Shown: piece after piece, positions 16,454 to 24,806 of the stretch
How positions within the stretch are numbered: position 1 is the stretch's first letter
Layout of the letters: each line of letters begins with the position of its first letter
Source: an uncultured Porphyromonadaceae bacterium
GTDB lineage: Bacteria > Bacteroidota > Bacteroidia > Bacteroidales > Porphyromonadaceae
DNA: 64,000 nt
Assembly (NCBI GenBank): GCA_947253625.1
Contig: CAMYAB010000001.1
Coordinates: 372,001 to 436,000, forward strand
Direction: 5' to 3'
Notes under the pieces: generated by a model
Seen by the model: the letters and a program-made list of their open reading frames with translations, nothing else
Databases searched by the model: none
Told to the model about the DNA's origin: nothing
Made by a program: the position numbers and the translations under genes

Positions 16454-17146
16454 TTACTTTTTATCTTCACTTTTTGTGAGGACCTTGTCGATCAATCCAT
16501 ACTCCAACGCTTCCGGAGCAGTGAGCCAGTAGTCACGGTCGCTGTCTTTCTCTATCTTGGCCACGGATTTGCCGGAGTGCTTGGATAGGATCTGATAGAG
16601 CTCTTTCTTTATCTTTAGGATTTCTCGCACGGTTATCTCCATGTCACTTGCTTGCCCTTGCGCACCTCCCAGTGGCTGGTGTAGCATGACCCTTGAGTGG
16701 GGTAGCGCAAAGCGCTTGCCCTCCTTGCCGGCTACCAAAAGCACAGATGCCATACTCGCCGCCATACCGGTGCAAATGGTGGAAATATCACAGTCAATAT
16801 ACTGCATGGTGTCGTAGATACCATACCCTGCATAAACACTGCCACCGGGAGAATTGATGTAGAGAGAAATATCCTTGCCCGGGTCACTGGTCTCCAAAAA
16901 GAGCAGCTGAGCCTGTATCACGTTGGCCACATAATCATCGATCGCAGTTCCCAAAAATATAATACGATCCATCATCAAGCGACTAAAAACGTCCATTTGT
17001 GCAACATTGAGCTGACGCTCCTCTATGATTGTAGGGGAGATATAACCACTCGATGCTTGGCTGGTAAACTTCGTATAGTCATCCAAGGCCTGACTATTCA
17101 GCCCTAGATGCCGGGTTGCGTACTTTTGAAACTCGTTGTTATTCAT
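16454..17146 (-). CDS. clpP: ATP-dependent Clp protease proteolytic subunit
   Basis: Serine peptidase subunit of ClpXP, assembling as two stacked heptamers. It has 230 residues, including a longer N-terminal pro-region than E. coli ClpP. The catalytic Ser lies in GMAASMASVLLVAG, His in RVMLHQPLGG, and Asp in DSDRDYWLTAPEA. The box SLYINSPGGSVYAGYGIYDTMQ is the oxyanion region. It is directly joined to clpX and lies 69 bp downstream of the NAD(P)HX repair gene, which reads the same way. Confidence 0.97.
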   Translation of the reverse strand: MNNNEFQKYATRHLGLNSQALDDYTKFTSQASSGYISPTIIEERQLNVAQMDVFSRLMMDRIIFLGTAIDDYVANVIQAQLLFLETSDPGKDISLYINSPGGSVYAGYGIYDTMQYIDCDISTICTGMAASMASVLLVAGKEGKRFALPHSRVMLHQPLGGAQGQASDMEITVREILKIKKELYQILSKHSGKSVAKIEKDSDRDYWLTAPEALEYGLIDKVLTKSEDKK

Positions 17147-17215
17147 ATTTTAATCTTCCTATAATTGTTACTTCACTATAAGGGTGGCAAAAGGATACGG
17201 GCTCCGGCTCGTCTA

Positions 17216-18748
17216 TCAAAAGCCGATCGGACCATTGTAGTCCAAAAAGGCACGCATCGCCATCGGTAAATAGTTGATCACCTCACTAGCAGTCACAGAC
17301 TCCTCCTGGTACTCCGATCGGTAAAGATCTGCCGCGTAGCCGTGCATATACACCCCCTCAAGGCAGGACAAAAGCGCATTTTTCTCTTTGCCAAGGAGAG
17401 CAAGCAGTATGCCGGTGAGGACATCGCCTGTACCGGCTGTTGCGAGACCGGGATTTCCCGAGGAGTTGAATAGAGCAAGTCCTGTACGAGCGCATATCAC
17501 CGTGTAGGCACCCTTTAGCACCACATTGATCTTGTACTCCACAGCCACTTCTTTTGCCTTGCGGTACCTCTCGTACTCAGAGTGGCACCGTCCAAAAAGG
17601 CGATCAAACTCACCGGCATGAGGGGTAATAATCGAGTCTACCGGCAAAAGACTCAGCAGGGAGTGATCCTCAGCCAAATGGTACAGGGCATCTGCATCCA
17701 AAATGATCGGTTGCCGGTAGTTTTTTAGCAGGTTTTGGAGAGCTTGCCGGCTTTGCACGGATCGTCCTATCCCGGGACCGATCGCAATAGCATCGTACCC
17801 CTCCAGCTCTGGCAAAGTGCTCAGGCTAGACTCGTTGGCATCCTCATGGACGAGTGCTTCCGGTACAGTGGTATATAGGACCGGTCCAAAACCCTTGGGG
17901 ACGTGGACAGTCAAGTGCCCCACCCCAGCAGTATACGCAGCCTTGGCCGACAAGACAGCGGCACCCATCATTCCCCTACTGCCAGCGATCAGCAATACCC
18001 TACCATAGTCGTACTTATTGGAAAAGCGTGGACGCTGACGCAGTATCCCGGACATCTCTGCCTCTCCAAACAGGCAATCATCCACCCCTGGCGTGGCCGC
18101 TCCATCGTCAAGACCGGCATTGATCACCTTCCAGCGACCGACATAGGCCTCATTTTCGGCAAAAAAGAAGCAGAGCTTCGGCCCATGAAACGTATAGGTG
18201 TAGTCCGCTTGAATCACATTGGCAAGGCTGTTGTTACCATTATCTTCAGCCCACAGCCCCGATGGGATTTCCAGTGCCACCACCGTTCCGGATTGAGCAT
18301 TTATATAGCTGGCCACACTCGCCAAAGCACCGGTAAACGGAGTAGTCTGATCCAGTCCACAGATTCCATCCAAGACAATCGTCTTGTCATCAATCACCGG
18401 GGGATGAAAGTCCGTCACGACCTCAAGCGTCGGAACATTACCGGACAAAATCCTTTTTTTGGCCCACAAGACAATATCGGGAAGTGTACCGGTGGGATTG
18501 AGCAAAACCACCTCCACCGGATGCTTCTGCTCAGCCAGTATGGCCGCTATCAAGAGTGCAAGGGCTCCGGTACGGTTGGGCCCGGCAAAGGCCACCATCC
18601 TACTCCGCCCCCTAAAATCCCTTTGGTATTGGACACTAAAGGCGCTAGCCAGTTTTTCCAAGATCTCCTCGGATGTCAGTGCCCCAACCCCCATCATTGC
18701 CTTACTCTCTATCGCCTCTTGCGATTTGCGGTTCAGTACTTTTAGCAT
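17216..18748 (-). CDS. nnrD: Bifunctional NAD(P)HX epimerase / ADP-dependent NAD(P)HX dehydratase
   Basis: Repairs hydrated NADH and NADPH. Of its 510 residues, the first ~215 form the YjeF-N epimerase domain (VAFAGPNRTGALALLIAAIL; VLDGICG). Residues ~230-500 form the ribokinase-like dehydratase: RVLLIAGSRGMMGAAVLSA, AIGPGIGRS, PIILDADALYHLAE, ITPHAGEFDRLFG, VVLKGAYTVI, and the ATP/ADP site GNPGLATAGTGDVLTG. Both halves look intact. The gene may also be labelled nnrE/nnrD or yjeF. Confidence 0.94.
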   Translation of the reverse strand: MLKVLNRKSQEAIESKAMMGVGALTSEEILEKLASAFSVQYQRDFRGRSRMVAFAGPNRTGALALLIAAILAEQKHPVEVVLLNPTGTLPDIVLWAKKRILSGNVPTLEVVTDFHPPVIDDKTIVLDGICGLDQTTPFTGALASVASYINAQSGTVVALEIPSGLWAEDNGNNSLANVIQADYTYTFHGPKLCFFFAENEAYVGRWKVINAGLDDGAATPGVDDCLFGEAEMSGILRQRPRFSNKYDYGRVLLIAGSRGMMGAAVLSAKAAYTAGVGHLTVHVPKGFGPVLYTTVPEALVHEDANESSLSTLPELEGYDAIAIGPGIGRSVQSRQALQNLLKNYRQPIILDADALYHLAEDHSLLSLLPVDSIITPHAGEFDRLFGRCHSEYERYRKAKEVAVEYKINVVLKGAYTVICARTGLALFNSSGNPGLATAGTGDVLTGILLALLGKEKNALLSCLEGVYMHGYAADLYRSEYQEESVTASEVINYLPMAMRAFLDYNGPIGF

Positions 18749-19108
18749 GACCTTTAGTCTTAGATATTCAGTTTTGCGGTATCAAGGCTCAAGACAAGCC
18801 CCATCAAGATTTCTGCACCTACTTCAGGGTGTCAAATGACTCTCTGGCACGCCCTTTTCCAAACGAAAACATCGCCAATCCCCTCTCTGTGGTTTTGCCA
18901 AGTGAGGCAAGAGACAACCCCAAAAGGCCGGCAAGTCCAAGCTTGATTTCACGGAAGAGCAGAAGCACGACCTACAGCCCCCATACAAAGCATGAGAACC
19001 ATCAGGCCTCCCCCTCTCATAGAAAAAGGGAAAACCTCTGGTTCTCAACTAACCTTATATACCACAACAAGTCGAAAACCCTCGATCGTGTTGCGTCACT
19101 ATGGATGA

Positions 19109-19294
19109 TCAGTTTCCCTTAGACATATCAGCCTCGGCACGTTTATCCAAAAAGATATGCAAAACATAGCCTAGGATGACTGTACCCAAACCACAGACGA
19201 GGGCAACATTGGACTGGGGCATGATGTCAAAAAAAGCGATAAGCATCAAAAAGATTGCTCCCAAAATCATCATGATGATCCCGATATATCTCAT
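19109..19294 (-). CDS. Small two-span membrane protein
   Basis: A 61-residue protein starting MRYIGIIMMILGAIFLML, with a second span NVALVCGLGTVILGYVLHIFL and a polar tail (DKRAEADMSKGN). The ATG at 19294 is preceded by a purine-rich stretch and puts the first span at the N-terminus; a longer frame would begin near the tRNA-Arg gene and adds unlikely sequence. Similar small hydrophobic proteins are common in Bacteroidota. Function unknown. The 360-bp gap between its end and nnrD holds no recognised feature except a GAGAACCA/TGGTTCTC inverted repeat near 18990-19040. Confidence 0.65.
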   Translation of the reverse strand: MRYIGIIMMILGAIFLMLIAFFDIMPQSNVALVCGLGTVILGYVLHIFLDKRAEADMSKGN

Positions 19295-19405
19295 AGTCGT
19301 TATTTTTGTAAGTTTTCTACGGTCGTGTGACCTTGTTCCTATCGTATCACTTGCCACAACACTCAATGCTCCCATAGAGAGAAGCCTCAATCCTCGTGAC
19401 AAAAA

Positions 19406-19482
19406 TGGTGACCCGGAAGGGATTCAAACCCTTGACCTTCAGAACCGGAATCTGACGCTCTATTCAGCTAAGCTACCGGGCC
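19406..19482 (-). tRNA. tRNA-Arg (anticodon CCG)
   Basis: On the minus strand: acceptor GGCCCGG pairs with CCGGGTC (one G-U pair), D-arm TAGCTTAGCTGAATAGAGC, anticodon stem CAGA/TCTG with loop TTCCGGT giving CCG (codon CGG), and T-arm AGGGTTTGAATCCCTT. Discriminator A is followed by an encoded CCA and then TTTTT, which may end the transcript. It is unlike the other tRNAs here in encoding CCA. Confidence 0.95.
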
Positions 19483-19745
19483 ATTTCAATCGTGTGACAC
19501 AAAGTTACCAATAAATTCAAACATACCGGGCATAAGCACACATTTTCTCAACCATGGAGGCAACTCACCCCAATAAGAGCCAATACTGACTGCGCCCTCG
19601 GACCGACAGAAATGCACGCCACTACGTCCTTGAGAAAAAAACATCTAGCAGCAAAAGACAACTCTGTGTAGAGACACTTATTTATTACTAGCCGGCTATC
19701 GTCTTTTTCTGCACATTTCTCATTAGAGCATCAAGGAGCTTTTCC

Positions 19746-19823
19746 CTTCTAGCCGTGAAAGCAAATTCTTCTATCCGTGAAAAGCTATGCTTCTATCCGT
19801 GAAACCGATCGCTTCTATCCGTG
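19746..19823 (-). repeat. 22-bp tandem array, CACGGATAGAAG family (four units)
   Basis: Read on the plus strand as CTTCTATCCGTG, units start at 19746 (CTTCTAGCCGTG, one mismatch), 19768, 19790 and 19812: an exact 22-bp period. The 10-bp linkers vary (AAAGCAAATT, AAAAGCTATG, AAACCGATCG). On the minus strand the array reads toward tRNA-Arg and the 61-residue gene. The rest of the 551-bp gap (19483-20033) holds only the tRNA-Gly promoter. Confidence 0.88.
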
Positions 19824-19983
19824 AAACTCGAGGCCACCTGCAACCACCTGATTACCAACCCCTCCAAGCAGGGCGTTTTCACAAAAAAGACCCTATTTTC
19901 CAGGCTTTTAGCATCCTAGGTTAGAGACACTTTCGCATTGAGGTTCACAGGATCCTTGCATCCTTTGATCCTCACCAAGGCCA

Positions 19984-20014
19984 TTTGGTAGTTTTTGAAA
20001 AATAAGTATCTTTG
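19984..20014 (+). promoter_or_regulatory. Promoter of tRNA-Gly(CCC)
   Basis: TTTG at 19984-19987 and TATCTTTG at 20007-20014 are 19 bp apart, a textbook Bacteroidota promoter. The tRNA begins 20 bp further on. Confidence 0.8.
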
Positions 20015-20033
20015 CGCAAGCAAAGTAACAGTT

Positions 20034-20106
20034 GCGGTAGTAGCTCAGTTGGTAGAGCGTCGGCTTCCCAAGCCGAAGGTCACGGGTTCGACCCCCGCCT
20101 ACCGCT
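20034..20106 (+). tRNA. tRNA-Gly (anticodon CCC)
   Basis: A 73-nt cloverleaf with acceptor GCGGTAG / CTACCGC, D-arm TAGCTCAGTTGGTAGAGC, anticodon stem TCGGC/GCCGA with loop TTCCCAA giving CCC, T-arm CGGGTTCGACCCCCG. Discriminator T. No CCA is encoded. Confidence 0.97.
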
Positions 20107-20122
20107 CTGGTTGTGCCAGAGG

Positions 20123-20154
20123 TTTGTTCAAATAAGTATTATTTGGTACCTTTG
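20123..20154 (+). promoter_or_regulatory. Promoter of SRP RNA and tRNA-Thr
   Basis: TTTG at 20123-20126 and TACCTTTG at 20147-20154, spaced 20 bp. It lies about 55 bp before the SRP RNA stem and probably drives the SRP RNA-tRNA-Thr unit, which ends in a strong terminator at 20395. Confidence 0.7.
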
Positions 20155-20208
20155 CACAGCAAAATCAGGGCATAAGATTTATTTCAGAGCTCATACAGCG
20201 CAAATACA

Positions 20209-20307
20209 GGGGCAAGTCCTACACGGTCAGCTCCTAGTGAACTCCCCCAGGGCTTGATCGCAGCAAGGGTAGCTGGTTGTAGCGACGCGATGTAGACAGC
20301 TTGCCCA
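20209..20307 (+). ncRNA. ffs: Signal recognition particle RNA (small bacterial, 4.5S-like)
   Basis: About 99 nt. The ends pair (GGGCAAG at 20210-20216 with CTTGCCC at 20300-20306). Between them lie the SRP domain IV hallmarks: GGTCAG, AGTGAAC, CCCCCAGG and the asymmetric-loop partner GCAGCAAGGGTA. The RNA binds Ffh and targets membrane proteins to SecYEG. The apical loop reads GC-TTGATC-GC, not the GGAA tetraloop of E. coli. It has its own promoter and lies 4 bp before tRNA-Thr. Exact ends are approximate. Confidence 0.85.
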
Positions 20308-20310
20308 CCC

Positions 20311-20383
20311 GCCTCTTTAGCTCAGCTGGTAGAGCAACTGATTTGTAATCAGTAGGTCGTTGGTTCGAATCCGACAAGAGGCT
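20311..20383 (+). tRNA. tRNA-Thr (anticodon TGT)
   Basis: A 73-nt cloverleaf with acceptor GCCTCTT / AAGAGGC, D-arm TAGCTCAGCTGGTAGAGC, anticodon stem ACTGA/TCAGT with loop TTTGTAA giving TGT, T-arm TTGGTTCGAATCCGA. Discriminator T. It has no separate promoter in the 4 bp after the SRP RNA, so it is probably processed from a shared transcript. Confidence 0.97.
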
Positions 20384-20394
20384 CTGTAGATATA

Positions 20395-20443
20395 AAAGGT
20401 TGCTAGTCAGTGTTTCATACGCTGTTTAGCAACCTTTCTTCTT
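20395..20443 (+). terminator. Terminator after tRNA-Thr
   Basis: An 11-bp stem, AAAGGTTGCTA (20395-20405) with TAGCAACCTTT (20427-20437), followed by CTTCTTTT. It ends the SRP RNA-tRNA-Thr unit. The following ~230 bp up to the purH promoter hold no supported gene. Confidence 0.85.
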
Positions 20444-20676
20444 TTATCTCTCAGCGACTTTAGTGCCACCTGAGCGGTGTATTTGGGCACAAATGGGTGG
20501 AGGGTGTATTTATTTGCGAATCGCCGCAAATTCTCAGGAGCAATCCGTAAAGTCTTGCAGTCAAAAGGGGGCCCCAAAAACGAGCCCTTATGCAACGGTC
20601 TGAAAAGAGAGAGGGCTTTTTTCATTACCCCCAATTATTCAAAGGTATCCAGCTAGCAGAAGTCTAATTGTTTGAG

Positions 20677-20684
20677 TAAATTTG
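20677..20684 (+). promoter_or_regulatory. Possible -7 box for purH
   Basis: TAAATTTG matches TAnnTTTG and lies 82 bp before the purH start. No -33 TTTG is seen at the right spacing. Confidence 0.45.
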
Positions 20685-20765
20685 CGGAGATCTATTGGGA
20701 TAGTGCCACAACTCCTAATTTGTGGCGTGCTTTCCCTTTCTCTAAAAAAGACTCGCAAGAAATCT

Positions 20766-22292
20766 ATGTCCGACACAAGGATCAAAAAAGCCCTCATCTC
20801 CGTCTACCACAAGGACGGCCTCGATGACCTCATCAAATGTCTTGTGGAACACCATGTTGAATTGGTATCCACCGGTGGCACACAGGAGTACATTCACCGT
20901 CTCGGATACGCCTGTACAGCCGTAGAAGACCTGACCAGCTTTCCCTCCATCCTTGGAGGCAGGGTAAAGACCCTGCACCCTGCGATTTTTGGGGGTATCC
21001 TGACGAGGCGCAACAACAGCGAGGATGACCGTCAGTGCAAAATGTACGACATATCACCAATCGACCTAGTCGTCGTGGATCTGTACCCGTTTGAGGAGAC
21101 GGTGAGAGATGGTGGTAGCGAAGCTGAGGTGATTGAGAAGATCGATGTGGGGGGGATAGCTCTCATCCGTGCGGCAGCCAAAAACTACCGGGATGTCACC
21201 ATCATTTCGTCACGCAACTACTATCGTGAGATCATTGACCTCCTCGACACTCAAGATGGTTGTACCACGCTTGAGCAGAGAAAGAGCTTTGCCACAAGGG
21301 CCTTCCGCTGCACATCGGATTACGACAGACACATCATGGACTACTTCGTGGGCCAGTCGGAGGCTCCGGAGACCCTCACCCTAGCTCCCGCATTTCCCCT
21401 GCGCTATGGTGAAAACCAGCACCAAAAAGGGACCTACTACGGGTGCGCCTTTGAGGATCGCTTTGAGCATCTCCACGGAAAGCAACTGAGCTACAACAAT
21501 ATACTTGACATCGATGCCGCCACTCAACTGATAGAGGAGCTGAAAGAGCCGGCTGTTGCCATCATGAAGCACAACACCCCTTGCGGGCTTGCTGTAAGAC
21601 CCACGATATGCGAGGCCTACGTCGCAGCTCTGGCGTGTGATCCGGTATCCGCATATGGTGGTATTGTTGTCCTCAATCGTGTGGTAGACGATGCCACTGC
21701 AGAAGAACTGCACAAGCTATTCATAGAGGTACTCATAGCTCCCGGCTACAGCGAAGGTGCGCTAGCCCTCCTGACTCAGAAGAAAAATCGGGTAATCCTG
21801 GTCGACAAGATTGGGGAAGACTCCTCCATCTACTCCTACCGGAGTGCACTTGGTGGAATATTGGCGCAAGAGAGAGATAGAAGCATCGAGACCGAAAATG
21901 ACCTCACCTACGCTACCGAAAAACGCCCCACCCCTGAGGAGATACGCGATCTACTCTTTGGGATGAAAGCGGTAAAGTTTTGCAAAAGCAATGCGATAGT
22001 ACTAGCACGAGGTCAGCAGATACTCGGTGCCGGATACGGGCAAACCTCTCGAGTAGATGCACTGAGACAAGCTATTGCCAAAGCGAATGAGATGGGCTTT
22101 GATCTAAAGGGAGCCGTCATGGCCTCTGATGCCTTTTTCCCCTTTAGCGACTGTGTGCAGATTGCACACGAAGCAGGGATAGTCTCCATCATCCAGCCAG
22201 GTGGATCCGTAAGGGATCAAGACAGCATCGACTACTGCAATGCAAACGGAGTGTCAATGGTAATGACCGGTGTGCGCCACTTTAGGCACTGA
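20766..22292 (+). CDS. purH: Bifunctional AICAR formyltransferase / IMP cyclohydrolase
   Basis: Performs the last two steps of IMP synthesis. The 508-residue protein starts MSDTRIKKALISVYHKDGLD. The N-terminal cyclohydrolase domain shows VSTGGT, ILGGRVKTLHPAIFGGIL, DLVVVDLYPFEET and the IDVGGIALIRAAAKN signature. The C-terminal transformylase has LRYGENQHQKGTYYG, AIMKHNTPCGLAV, DPVSAYGGIVVLNR, LRQAIAKANEMG, and ends SDAFFPFSDCVQIAHEAGI with IIQPGGSVRDQDSIDYCN. The ATG at 20766 matches the family start; an upstream in-frame start would add 28 unrelated residues. Confidence 0.97.
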   Translation: MSDTRIKKALISVYHKDGLDDLIKCLVEHHVELVSTGGTQEYIHRLGYACTAVEDLTSFPSILGGRVKTLHPAIFGGILTRRNNSEDDRQCKMYDISPIDLVVVDLYPFEETVRDGGSEAEVIEKIDVGGIALIRAAAKNYRDVTIISSRNYYREIIDLLDTQDGCTTLEQRKSFATRAFRCTSDYDRHIMDYFVGQSEAPETLTLAPAFPLRYGENQHQKGTYYGCAFEDRFEHLHGKQLSYNNILDIDAATQLIEELKEPAVAIMKHNTPCGLAVRPTICEAYVAALACDPVSAYGGIVVLNRVVDDATAEELHKLFIEVLIAPGYSEGALALLTQKKNRVILVDKIGEDSSIYSYRSALGGILAQERDRSIETENDLTYATEKRPTPEEIRDLLFGMKAVKFCKSNAIVLARGQQILGAGYGQTSRVDALRQAIAKANEMGFDLKGAVMASDAFFPFSDCVQIAHEAGIVSIIQPGGSVRDQDSIDYCNANGVSMVMTGVRHFRH

Positions 22293-22345
22293 TTCCACGA
22301 GGATAACCGGTACACATTTTAACAGAATATTCAAGCAACTCAAAT

Positions 22346-23365
22346 ATGGGATTTTTCTCCTTTACTAAGAAACTTGCCATAGACCTCGGGACGGCCAATA
22401 CCGTTATCATCAAGGATGGCAAGATCATCGTGGACCAACCCAGCTACGTCACAATCAACCGCAAGACTGAGAAAGTCGAGTGGGTGGGCGATGAAGCCTA
22501 CAAGCGGTTTGAGAAAGAGAACAACGACCTAATGACCGTCCGTCCACTGCGTGATGGTGTCGTGGCAGACTTGGTGGCAACCGAGTATATGATCCGAGGT
22601 ATGATCAAGATGGCGGACAACAAGCGCCACTTTTTTCCCACCTCAATGAAAGTGGTCGTATGCGTACCATCGGGCAGTACCGACGTGGAGATTCGCGCCG
22701 TACGCGATGCGGCAGAGAAGGCCGGTGCCAACGAAGTATACCTCATCTATGAGCCCATGTCGGCCGCTATTGGTATAGGATTGGACGTCATGGAGCCTAT
22801 GGGGAACATGATCGTAGACATCGGCGGTGGAACGACTGAGATAGCCGTCATATCCCTAGGTGGTATCGTGAACAACAAGTCCATAAAAGTTGCCGGAGAC
22901 GAGCTGACAAACGACATCGTGGACTACATGAAGACGGAGCACAGCATCCGAATCGGAGAGCGCACCGCTGAAGAGATCAAGAAAAATGTAGGCTCTGCAC
23001 TCGAAGTATTGGAGGATGAGCCTGAGGACTTTGAAGTCATCGGACAAGATCTCGCAAGTATCCTGCCCAAGACCATACAGGTCAACTACAAGGAGATCGC
23101 ACGCTGTCTCGACAAGTCTATCCTGAAGATTGAAACAGCAGTCGGCAATGCGCTGGACAACACCGCTCCAGAGCTCTATGCAGATATCTACAAGAATGGG
23201 GTGTACCTCAGCGGTGGTGGTGCGCTACTCAAGGGACTTGACAGACGCCTGAGTGACAAGTTTAGGATTCCCTTCATCGTAGCAGAGGATCCTCTATATG
23301 CCGTTGCAAAAGGCACACATATAGCACTGAAAAACACGGACAAATACACCCTGCTTTTCAAGTAA
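22346..23365 (+). CDS. mreB: Rod shape-determining protein MreB (bacterial actin)
   Basis: Actin-like ATPase that forms membrane-bound filaments and positions the elongation machinery. Length 339 residues, typical. Phosphate-1 motif LAIDLGTANTVIIKDG, VRPLRDGVVADL, VPSGSTDVEIRAVRDAAEKAGA, phosphate-2 MIVDIGGGTTEIAVISLGG, adenosine motif VYLSGGGALLKGLDRRL. First gene of a five-gene plus-strand operon with mreC, mreD, PBP2 and rodA. Porphyromonas cells are often short rods, so MreB being kept is consistent with active elongation. Confidence 0.98.
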   Translation: MGFFSFTKKLAIDLGTANTVIIKDGKIIVDQPSYVTINRKTEKVEWVGDEAYKRFEKENNDLMTVRPLRDGVVADLVATEYMIRGMIKMADNKRHFFPTSMKVVVCVPSGSTDVEIRAVRDAAEKAGANEVYLIYEPMSAAIGIGLDVMEPMGNMIVDIGGGTTEIAVISLGGIVNNKSIKVAGDELTNDIVDYMKTEHSIRIGERTAEEIKKNVGSALEVLEDEPEDFEVIGQDLASILPKTIQVNYKEIARCLDKSILKIETAVGNALDNTAPELYADIYKNGVYLSGGGALLKGLDRRLSDKFRIPFIVAEDPLYAVAKGTHIALKNTDKYTLLFK

Positions 23366-23389
23366 CCTATCTACAGCCTATAGAGTCTC

Positions 23390-24250
23390 ATGGAACGGCT
23401 CATAGAGTTTCTCAAGGCAAACGGGCACACGTTGCTCTTTTTGGTCCTTGAGTTTGTTGCCATAGCCCTGCTAATCAGCGGAAGCAAGTACCGTAGCAGT
23501 GTCTTCCTTAGCTCCGCCAATAGTGCCATAGGAGACGTGATGGAGTTGTCACACACGGCCAATAGGTACATGGGACTACAAGAGGCCAATGTAGAGCTGA
23601 TGCAGCGCAACGCCGATCTAGAAGTGGAGGCTCTCAGGCTCAGGAGTATCCTGGATCGCCTAACGGTGGACTCTCTCTCTTGGAAAAGGTTGTCCAAAGA
23701 CACAGTGGATCGCACTTTTCCGTACGACTACGTGATAGCCAAAGTGGTTGGGAACACCCAATTCGGGCAAAAAAATTACATCACCCTGGATGTCGGTGAA
23801 GCAGATGGTGTGAAACCGGACATGGGTGTCGTAGGGGCTAATAGTATCGTGGGGGTGGTCGAGGCAGTTGGTAAAAAGTACGCCAAAGTTATTCCTCTGA
23901 CCAACCCACAATTTAGTCTCACCTGCAAACTATCGAGCACCGACTACACAGGTACCCTTCACTGGGCTGGACCCGACCTAGGAGAGATACAGCTGACCAA
24001 CCTTCCAAAGCATGTGAAGTACGAGGTCGGAGACTCTGTCTTCACGAGTGCTTACTCTGCCATCTTTCCGGAGCACCTCTTTGTAGGGACCGTCAGCGGA
24101 CGTGGCAAATCAACAGATGATAGCTTCTTTGCGCTGGACGTCAAGTTGGCGACAAACTTTTCTACCCTCAAGTACGTCTATGTCTTGAGGAACTATGAGC
24201 TGGAAGAACGACGAGAAGTAGAGGAATACACCGTCTGGGAAAAACATTGA
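23390..24250 (+). CDS. mreC: Rod shape-determining protein MreC
   Basis: Bitopic inner-membrane protein of the elongasome; its periplasmic part activates PBP2. The 286 residues comprise an N-terminal span (ANGHTLLFLVLEFVAIALLI), a coiled-coil stretch (residues ~55-90, NVELMQRNADLEVEALRLRS) and the beta-barrel MreC core with VGNTQFGQKNYITLDVG, DMGVVGANSIVGVVEAVGKKYAKVIPL. It follows mreB by 24 bp. Confidence 0.95.
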   Translation: MERLIEFLKANGHTLLFLVLEFVAIALLISGSKYRSSVFLSSANSAIGDVMELSHTANRYMGLQEANVELMQRNADLEVEALRLRSILDRLTVDSLSWKRLSKDTVDRTFPYDYVIAKVVGNTQFGQKNYITLDVGEADGVKPDMGVVGANSIVGVVEAVGKKYAKVIPLTNPQFSLTCKLSSTDYTGTLHWAGPDLGEIQLTNLPKHVKYEVGDSVFTSAYSAIFPEHLFVGTVSGRGKSTDDSFFALDVKLATNFSTLKYVYVLRNYELEERREVEEYTVWEKH

Positions 24251-24281
24251 TGATGACAACCGAACCCTCTGAGAGACTAAG

Positions 24282-24806
24282 ATGCTGAATCAATACACCC
24301 GACTTTTTGTGAGCACGGCAGTACTGCTATTTCTTCAGGCTATACTGCTGAACCATTTGCGCCTCTTTCACTACTTCCTGCCAATCATCTACCTCTATGG
24401 TTTTGTAAAGATGCCCTATCAGGCGCCCAGAAGTTTTCTCACGTTGTCTGCCGCCATCACAGGTTTTGTCCTAGATCTAATGATGAACACTCCCGGACTA
24501 AACATGGCTGCCGCAACACTGACTGTCTACATGCGACCTCAAATTTTGAGGACCTTGACGACAGAGGAGACCATAGACGAAAGTGACGGGCTGCTCATCC
24601 CCGGGGCAAGGTCTATCAGGGTGGCACCATATCTACTCTACCTACTCCTCTTTACCCTCTTACATACCACAGTGTTGATGTTTCTTGAGGTGCTGTCGGT
24701 CCGATTGTTTGTGGCAACCATTCCCTACATTTTGGGAGCTACTGTCCTATCTGCAGCACTGTATTTGCTATTTGACGCTCTCAGCTTTAGGACAACGGAC
24801 AACTAA
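24282..24806 (+). CDS. mreD: Rod shape-determining protein MreD
   Basis: A 174-residue inner-membrane protein with about five spans, assigned by position between mreC and PBP2 and by its topology, since MreD is poorly conserved. It contains HYFLPIIYLYGFVKMPYQAP and FVLDLMMNTPGLNMAAATL, the usual MreD segment (FxxDxxxxxxG). Its stop is followed at once by the PBP2 ATG (TAA-ATG). Confidence 0.88.
   Translation: MLNQYTRLFVSTAVLLFLQAILLNHLRLFHYFLPIIYLYGFVKMPYQAPRSFLTLSAAITGFVLDLMMNTPGLNMAAATLTVYMRPQILRTLTTEETIDESDGLLIPGARSIRVAPYLLYLLLFTLLHTTVLMFLEVLSVRLFVATIPYILGATVLSAALYLLFDALSFRTTDN

Noticed and set aside
17903..18745. 280-codon plus-strand frame opposite the NAD(P)HX repair gene
   Set aside because: It is antisense to a gene with full family motifs and has no motifs of its own.
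20407..20634. 75-codon minus-strand frame after tRNA-Thr
   Set aside because: It overlaps the tRNA-Thr terminator stem, has no ribosome site or recognisable protein, and the codon use is unlike its neighbours.
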